A stretch of 64,000 nucleotides of DNA from Hypoxylon rubiginosum. Its lineage: Eukaryota > Ascomycota > Sordariomycetes > Xylariales > Hypoxylaceae. The notes below the pieces were generated by a model. The model was not told the DNA's origin, ran no database searches, and saw only the letters and a list, made by a program, of their open reading frames with translations. Shown here piece by piece: positions 56,593 to 64,000 of the stretch (position 1 is its first letter; each line of letters starts with the position of its first letter). The stretch spans positions 2,232,001 through 2,296,000 of the forward strand of contig CADCXA010000025.1 of assembly GCA_902806565.1 (NCBI GenBank), given 5' to 3'. Made by a program: the position numbers and the translations under genes.

Positions 56593-59500
56593 TCAATGAG
56601 ATGGCTTGCAGTCGTCCTCGGGCATGTTATCCGAGTGGTCCTTAAGCTTATGGTCGAAATATTTGTCAACTTCCTTGAGAAGTTTGAGTATCTCAACGCT
56701 CCCCTCCTTGACTTGTTCGTCAACCTCTTGCCCGACGATTACGTTAGCATAATCTTGGTTCATGCCGTCGAGCATATCAGCGATTTTAGTCCTGAGTCCA
56801 CTTTCTAGGAGTTCGCATAGGCTAATTAAATCCTTCTTTACAGGATCTGTCGCGGCCTTGAACAACGACTCCCCATTCGATTCCAGATCGTCCTGCATGC
56901 GGCTCTGGATACGGATGAAACATCCAGAACCACAGTCTTCCGCACAGGCCGAATAGATTCCCTTCATTCCTTCCTTGATAGCGGGGTTGGTCTTTCGGCT
57001 TGCTTCGCGTTGTAGGGTTACTATGTCGCTGCTAAAGGAGTTGGCCATGTGAGTTACGCCGAGGGCTCGTGCTCCGAGTTGTGATCGGAGGGTGTTGATA
57101 GTAGCGAAACTCGCCTTCTGCTGCATGCGTGCTTTGATAACACCATGGAAACCTTCCAGTAGTTGCTCCGAAGTGCGGGTAAATCCGCCTAGAGCTTCCG
57201 GGATATTCTGCTGAAATGCGCGTACCCAGTTGTTCGCGAGTCCTTTCTTGAACGGACGAACTAAATCTTTACTAACGGTTAGCTATTACTCTGGTTCGAT
57301 CTATACGAGAGCTTTATTGAGCATGGAAGCATACCTTCATTGAAGTCCCGTTTTCCTGCTCTTCCAGAATACACGCCACTACAACAGGTTAATAGGTAGG
57401 AATCCACGTTGGGGATAAAGTAATACATACTCGCGACGACATGCAGCCTTGTACGAGGCGCAAGGCAGACCCCCATCACCTCTTTTAAGTTGTGGCCATC
57501 CTCCAGCAATCTTCGGTGCCTCACTGACCGCCTTCGCAATCGACGTGTCGAGCTTAGTAAAGAGTTGATTGGTTAGGACATCTTTGCACTTATGTACGAA
57601 GACATCCAGCGATTTCGTTAGACCCTACCGCACATTGGTTAGTATCTAGTCTCTCAAAGAGCAGGTAGATGTTCTATACTCGGTCCAAGTTCAGGAGTGA
57701 CTCCTTTACTTCATTCATCACATCTCGCTTCTCCTCTTCGGAGAATGAAAGCCCATTACCATGCGCATCACACCACATGTATAGTGAGTACAAGACTTGC
57801 AATAGGCCGTTCAATAATGACTTGTTGCTTTCCAATCGAATCGACTCCGTGAGTTTCTTGGCATGTGCTATCAACTGCGGTATTTCCGTATCCTCGGGAT
57901 TGTCGAACCCTTCTATCGTATCGGAACTTGTCCCCAATCGCTTGCTCAGTCCTTGATATGCCTTACTACTAACGCAGAAGACCTCCAATGATTGAGAGAT
58001 TTTGCCGTAATCACGAACAGTCACCCCGGTATCGTCGGGGGTTTCATGTAGTGAATTCTCCTGGTCAAGTCTGTTGCTTTTAGTATACGGCATGGAAGGA
58101 TTATATGGACAATGGGGAAACGTGGTACGTACTCTCTTAAGCCTTCTGCGAAGTCTCTGCGCATATTGTTGCGGGTGTAACTGTTGCGCTTTTGGATGGC
58201 CGAGGACAGTAAGTGATATTTTGCCTTCTCGTAGTCCTCTTCCAACTTCTCACCAGTCTCGGCCGCATTCTCAATCTTCTCATTAAGTCTCTCACCCTCT
58301 TCAAGTGCAGTATTCTTCTTCGTCCTTAAGGAACCAATCGCCGATCGAATCTGCTCTTCGCTCAATGGCTCATTTTCAGGAAATATGGGTAGGCCACTCT
58401 CTAGACCGTCCCAAAACTCACCTGCTGAGGTATACTGCAAAGAGTCGCCACTGGATGTCGAACCACCATTTCTCGCTCTCTTGCTTGTTCTAGACGCATG
58501 TGCGGAAGCTTTGCGCTTCTTGGATGAGAGCTGGGATGCTGTGACAGTATGTCCTCCCCTTTGACGAGCCTCCAGCTTTTCCCATTGTGAAAGCTGTCTA
58601 TCGAGCTCTCCGAGGTAAGAATATAGAGACTTCGACCGGCTTTGGTCGTTCTCGAGTTGCTGTGTACCCTCGTTTGCCCAGTCTCGCACCGCCGCCTCCT
58701 TGTCGTAGAAATCGTTAAGCTCACGGTTTAGTCCTAGTGATTCAGCTGCTTCGATCATGGTGATATCATCCGTTTTTGTACATACGAATGTGACTCTCGA
58801 GTAGCTGCCGTCATAGTTGAGTTGCTGCTTGAATGATTGACCGAGTAACTTCTGGGCGGTTTTATCATTGACAGCACGGTTTATAGCGGCAACAACCCAA
58901 ATGGCATTGCATTTCTCGATATACTTCGCCGCAATGGCAGCACGGGCAGCATTTGAGTCTTCGACGCCGGGCTAAACAGATTAGGTTAATTGTAGTCTAC
59001 CATGATCCTTCGGAGCACTTACCAAATCAACAATGACCGCGCCCGTAGACAATGCGTCGGCCTTTGTGTAGATTCGGACGACCTTGATAAGCGGCCAAAG
59101 CTGCATCTGATCTTGCTTCCCGCCCGTGTCACCGTCCTCGACGTCCTCACTGACTGCTCCCTTCTGTAGGCTGTCAATGTAGTGAGCGACGTCTTTGTGG
59201 AATGCCGTGGCTTCAGAACCATGAATTGTTTTGGTCGTCCCGAGGTATTCGTTTACAGTAGATTCACCCAGGAGTGACTTCGCATTTGTTTGAGCTAGAT
59301 CGTCCATGTTGGCGATTTTAGGATACACGGTCTTGACCTTGGCCAATGCTACCTTCACATCGGCGTCTCCATCGATATGATTTCCGGGTGTCTGATCTCG
59401 AGAAGCTTTGAGATCTCGGAAAAGTGTTTCTAGCTCGTCACGCCACTCGTCTCTAGAGATGAACTCTATCTCTGCGATATATTGCTGATCCGGGTCGTCC

Positions 59501-60018
59501 GAGTTGTTCCACGAGATTTCTGTGATTACCGCAGTACATGCTCGGACGCAATTAGTAGGAACCAACTTTCGCTCACCAAGTAGTGCGTTGATGAGCGAGC
59601 TCTTCCCTTGGCCGGTAGAGCCAACGACGCCTAGTATGGTCTTCCGACTCTGAGCTTGCTCTTTTAAGTTACTGATCGCCTTCGCATGGTCTATGGCTTT
59701 ACGACTGCTTTTCATGCGCTCCAACTTGACTTTGAGATCGTCAAGAATGTTAAAGCCTATGGCCTTGTAAGAGTCGAGTGCTTCCACCGATTCAATGGTA
59801 GCAGCCTGACGCAGGTTAGGGAAAGTGGCATAATCAGGTGAGCTATTCGCGATAGCTGGATCGCCCTCGATAGGGCCATCGTGCTCTGTTTTGATCTTAG
59901 GCCCTGGTGAGGTAGCGGTAGGTTGAGGGCGAGCCTCTTCCGTCAAGTTCTCGCCGCTATTTGAACTTGACATGCTCGCGAGAAGCTGAGAGACACGAGA
60001 GAAAGAAAGAGTTGGCAT
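56593..60018 (-). CDS. Dynamin-like nuclear GTPase, SLIP-GC-type
   Basis: A large GTPase related to vertebrate SLIP-GC; the fungal role is unknown. Six exons: 59023-60018, 58129-58971, 57680-58060, 57431-57624, 57335-57378 and 56593-57266. They give 1043 aa with every phase consistent. ATG 60018 is the longest; MSSSNSG at 59973 is an alternative. G1/P-loop is GSTGQGKS (133-140), G3 is DLPG (331-334, joined across intron 1) and G4 is TKTD (397-400). A bipartite nuclear localisation signal follows at about 483-499 (KKRK...SKRAR). A predicted coiled coil (LNEKIENAAETGEKLEEDYE) lies after it. The C-terminal half is helical, with RDFNE|DLVRPFKKGLANNW restored across intron 5, whose acceptor is AAG because the preceding TAG leads to a stop. 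No membrane helix is seen. Confidence 0.85.
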
Positions 60019-60954
60019 GTCATGAGAGTTGATGGTAGAAGTTAAGATGTTAGGTGGAAGGAGAAGGCACTCTAGAATCAACGTAGAATATCTGGAGGTA
60101 TGAGGTATGTAACTGGCAGTTCTATGCCCACTGCGCCTGTAAAGAGAAGCTTTGAGGTTGCCTTAATCACAGAGGGCCCATGTTTCTCGTAGAATAGGAA
60201 GAGAGTGAGTAAACGGGAATGTGCTATGGAAGGCACCTGTCCTCCATGTACAATGAAGAGAATGGTCACTACTTGTGACTCGTAGTAAAAGATAAGGATG
60301 TCAAGTTATTGAGGGCAAGATGTTCTGATCTTGTCTGGCGATAGGAAATAGAGAGATATAAGGTAGGTAGAGTAGGAAAAAAATCGTAGTTCGAAGTGAA
60401 CCAAAGGCATATGTCAGGTACCTATCTAGGAGATAGGTAGGCAGATACGATGAGGAGGTTGTCTTACAGTAACCTAGGGGTATGTAAGTCCTGGGTAGGT
60501 GTGCAGGTGTGTAGGTTGTGTAGGTTAAAAGGTTGCCGGCGTGGTTTTCTATTCCTACGACATGAAGCTGCGTTATGATACGTACCTAACTAACTGATGG
60601 ATTCAGTGGTTTCCTCATTTTGTTACCTGGGCAGTTGCTGTTAGTCGTGAGTGCCTCGAGATGGTCTTAGGCAGTGCCCGGAGTTTACGGAGGGTTCTTG
60701 TGTCGGGGTCGAATGTGTCAATGAATAATTACTAGAATAGGAAGGTTTGCCAAGACCTTGATATGGTTATATACGTAATATTGTATTATTAAGAGGATTT
60801 GGGTACCTTGGCGTCCGGTGGCCTGGGCAGCTTAAATTAGGTAGCTTAACCTTGTATAATTGAATAAAAGGATTGCCAAGACTCCTTTATGGCCTTATAT
60901 ATTATATGATAATATTGGAATCCTGGTATTTTTGAATTAGGTAAGGTAACTTGG

Positions 60955-60987
60955 CCTGGCACCTGGCACCTGGCACCTGGCACCTGG
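60955..60987. repeat. 7-bp tandem repeat CCTGGCA, 4.7 copies
   Basis: Four perfect CCTGGCA units and a partial fifth, head to tail. Confidence 0.9.
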
Positions 60988-61025
60988 TATCTAGGAATTA
61001 AGGCCTCTTGGGTGAGCGCGCGGGA

Positions 61026-61095
61026 GGCGGAGGGCGGATTTTTTGCGACGGAGGCGAGCGAAGCGAGCCGAGGAGCAAAAAATCCGCCCTCCGCC
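61026..61095. repeat. Perfect 21-bp inverted repeat (strong hairpin)
   Basis: The left arm 61026-61046 (GGCGGAGGGCGG then six T and GC) is exactly the reverse complement of the right arm 61075-61095. The 28-nt spacer contains GCGAGCGAAGCGAGC, itself partly palindromic. Outside the arms a further ~14 bases pair imperfectly (GAGCGCGCGGGA against TCGCGCGCGTC). Confidence 0.9.
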
Positions 61096-61134
61096 GACGC
61101 GCGCGAGCTTGCGAATAGGGGCATTTAGGTATAA

Positions 61135-61160
61135 GGGTGAGGGTGAGGGTGAGGGTGAGG
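61135..61160. repeat. GGGTGA tandem repeat, 4.3 copies
   Basis: Four perfect GGGTGA hexamers followed by GG. Not the TTAGGG telomere unit. Confidence 0.9.
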
Positions 61161-61640
61161 CTTCCGGAAACTCCGGGCTACTGTGCCGCCCAGGGGGTGG
61201 CCTTGCAATATTATAAAGCGAGGCTTTACACCTTCGTTATTATGATACACTGGTAGAGCAATATACCGATACAAGAGTTCATCGGCCTCCCTATATTTGC
61301 ATAATACTCTAATAGCGCGGTTTTATTACCGCCTACCTAAATAGGCATCTACCTACCTAACTCCTAGGCATTATGTCCAAGTTGCGACAGGTCAGTCTTA
61401 TTATTTACAATTGGCTCCTGTCCAACCTCAATTCTTTCCATACTTGTAACCCACTCTCGGATTCGCCAAAAGGTGTTTGCAGTAAAAGGGCACGCTAAAA
61501 ACATTACCGTACTCACATCGCTCAGAAGGGGAGTATCGATTAATAGTAACGCCTTGCTCTATCTACAGTGGTGATGCTCGACCTTTGACACCGCCAAGCT
61601 ATACCAACCAAAGCCAGCCATCCAACTCTACGAGGCTACG

Positions 61641-62506
<866 letters not shown>

Positions 62507-63277
62507 ACTGTGGCAGCCTCACCAGGGCCTCTAGACTTGCCATGCGTCGTATGCTTATCCAACGATAGTGGCACATTTTTGGGTTCCACCCTACACTAAG
62601 TGGAAGTGGAAATCGACAAAAAAACCATGGAAAACCTCGCTATGGACAGTGACCACGAGGTTTTGGCTCTTGAGTCTCCTCTTGAGCTATAGTTACACTG
62701 GAATTCCCGTAACGTTTGCATCATACTTACGGAGGTTCATAAGGCGATCGATACGAAGCACTCTTCCTAATAAATCACGGCTATGAGTACTTAGGTACGC
62801 TACTTTGATAGTCAGCAGCAATCTCCTCGAAAATATCCTTATGATATCGTCTAAATATGAACCTGCGAACGAATTGGATGTTGTGCTAGGCATCAACCTC
62901 AACGGAATCCGCTGCTAGGCTGACATTAAGGTGCATACGGCATAATATCCCTGGGTCAAGATACCTTCATTGGTGATATGGTGCCCAAGGGTCTAGCATC
63001 GTTCGCTTTGCCTAGAGTTACTCCACAGAATTCACACTGGCAATGAACAAATAGACAGATGAATTTATTCGATTAAGATAATCTTTACATGAAATTCTTG
63101 TGAATCTTGCGAAGAGACATACTTCTGTGGGATCTAAAGGTGGTTGATTGATCGTATAATAGGAGGAGGCTCAAAGCCCAATATCGTGGGAATGTTGGTG
63201 CACGTTGACCGAAAGTCGGTTCCCCTATCATCTAACCTGTGATCCCCCGTTGCCTTTTTTTTTTCATTTCATTTCGC
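62507..63277. other. Intergenic 0.8 kb between convergent genes
   Basis: These are the 3' flanks of the CFIm25 and UPF0047 genes. Short AT-rich frames only. Confidence 0.55.
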
Positions 63278-63838
63278 TCACGCCTTCTCGCCCTGGATGG
63301 TGGCTACAACTCGCCTCGTATGCTTCACCTGCCGAAACTCGAGGTACCAAATACCCTGCCATGTTCCCGTCGCCTCGTAGAAGTTTAGCATATTTACCCG
63401 TCTAGAGACCGAGTTCGAGAGTTGGTGTGGCTTACTAGTTTTCCGTCCTTTATGGGAATCGTGACACTGGCCCCAATCAGCGCCGACTTGATGTGCGCCT
63501 TCTCCTAATTAGCTTTCTACGCTACCGGCCGTGGTGATAGAGGTTAGTCGGCTTACCGGCATGTCATCGCTCCCCTCCGCGCTGTGCCTATATAGATCCT
63601 CACCCTTGGGGCCGGCTTCGGGCGCTATCCGGTCGAGCGCGTCGCTCATGTCGGCCCGCACGTCGTCGTCCCAGTTCTCGTTCAGGCTCAGCGCGCAGCT
63701 GGTGTGCTGGACGAACAGGTTGAGCAGGCCGACCTTGTACTGCCTGATCTCGGGGACCGAGCTGACGACGTGGTCGGTGACGAGGTAGGAGCCGCGCGAT
63801 CGCGGCGGGAGCGTGAACTGCTTCTGGGCCCACGACAT
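63278..63838 (-). CDS. UPF0047/YjbQ-family protein
   Basis: A small, widespread family. Bacterial YjbQ shows weak thiamine-phosphate synthase activity, but the true role in fungi is unknown. Exons 63557-63838, 63436-63498 and 63278-63373 give 146 aa, the usual family length. ATG 63838 (MSWAQKQFTLPPRSRG) fits the family start; the frame upstream has no ATG in register. Signature parts are present in order: QHTSCALSLNENWDDDVR, RHSAEGSDDMP, then AHIKSALIGASVTIPI in exon 2, then GTWQGIWYLEFR and VVATIQGEK in exon 3. Intron 1 has two in-frame acceptors 6 nt apart (TAG at 63505, AAG at 63499); I chose AAG because DMP-AHIK is the conserved join. Intron 2 ends in an unusual GAG. Confidence 0.9.
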
Positions 63839-64000
63839 GGTCGCTGCTGGTGGGGTTGTAGTAATAGTGGTGGCTGCTGGCGCGCAAGGGTCGGAAGCTT
63901 GGCTCCGTGGGTAGAGAAAGGTAAATGGAAGAGTATATATGTAGTGGAATGCCCCCGGGAAGAAGGATATCAAGAGGACGAAGAGAAGGACAATGGTGAA
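63839..64000. promoter_or_regulatory. Upstream region of the UPF0047 gene
   Basis: This is 162 bp of 5' flank to the window edge. A TATATA stretch lies at 63933-63939, roughly 95-100 bp before the start codon; its role as a TATA box is only a guess. Confidence 0.35.

Larger units (their letters stand above)
60019..61640. other. Intergenic 1.6 kb with a repeat island
   Basis: This lies between the divergent GTPase (-) and CFIm25 (+) genes. It has many AGGTAGGTA-type motifs and, from 60720 to 61160, a cluster of direct, tandem and inverted repeats listed separately. A 92-codon minus frame (60846-61124) runs straight through the hairpin and is not a gene. Confidence 0.55.

Noticed and set aside
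60846..61124. 92-codon minus ORF upstream of CFIm25
   Set aside because: It is produced by the hairpin and the CCTGGCA array rather than by coding sequence.
61135..61160. Telomere-like repeat
   Set aside because: The unit is GGGTGA, not TTAGGG, and only four copies are present in the middle of genic sequence.

Overview
The window looks like nuclear DNA from a filamentous ascomycete (Pezizomycotina; a Sordariomycete is my best guess, not proven). The evidence is short introns (about 50-230 nt) with GTAAGT/GTATGT-type donors and CTAAC/CTGAC branch motifs, a fused MoaA-MoaC gene, a PTH11-type receptor relic, a CYP59-like P450 relic, a long-chain alcohol oxidase and an ELO elongase. There is no operon structure. 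I see no convincing RNA gene, CRISPR array or autonomous transposon. I traced exons by hand by joining reading frames at plausible splice sites, so the boundaries are predictions.

Layout. 0-4 kb: the 3' part of a GNAT acetyltransferase (+) and an F-box/leucine-rich-repeat protein (-) with a possible C-terminal prenylation box. 7.3-10.1 kb: two decayed genes side by side, a PTH11-like receptor fragment (-) and a CYP59-like P450 (+), whose in-frame stops can all be explained by C:G to T:A transitions. 16.6-17.6 kb: one intact single-exon gene of unknown function. 21.06-21.86 kb: an AT-rich element with terminal inverted repeats and no ORF. 24.1-31.2 kb: a five-exon long-chain alcohol oxidase (-) and a two-exon ELO fatty-acid elongase (+), divergent across 2.8 kb. 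32.3-33.8 kb: an uncharacterised, probably nuclear protein (-). 38.7-39.7 kb: a FYVE-finger protein resembling Pib2 (-). 43.6-48.2 kb: the molybdenum-cofactor gene cnxABC (-), head to head with a WRAP73/Wdr8-type WD40 gene (+). 49.9-51.4 kb: a two-RRM RNA-binding protein (+). 55.0-56.0 kb: a small secreted cysteine-containing protein (+). 56.6-60.0 kb: a six-exon SLIP-GC-like nuclear GTPase (-). 60.7-61.2 kb: a small repeat island with a strong hairpin. 61.6-62.5 kb: the pre-mRNA cleavage factor CFIm25/NUDT21 (+). 63.3-63.8 kb: a UPF0047/YjbQ-family protein (-).

The intact genes are mostly housekeeping: cofactor synthesis, mRNA 3'-end processing, lipid metabolism, ubiquitin targeting and endosome/TORC1-type signalling. 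They do not form one pathway. More than half of the window has no recognisable gene, with simple repeats and relics scattered through the gaps.

The most interesting single observation is in cnxABC. The intron joining the MoaA and MoaC halves is placed so that the unspliced message ends exactly in Gly-Gly-stop, while splicing removes the Gly-Gly and fuses the two enzymes. This is the arrangement known for human MOCS1.
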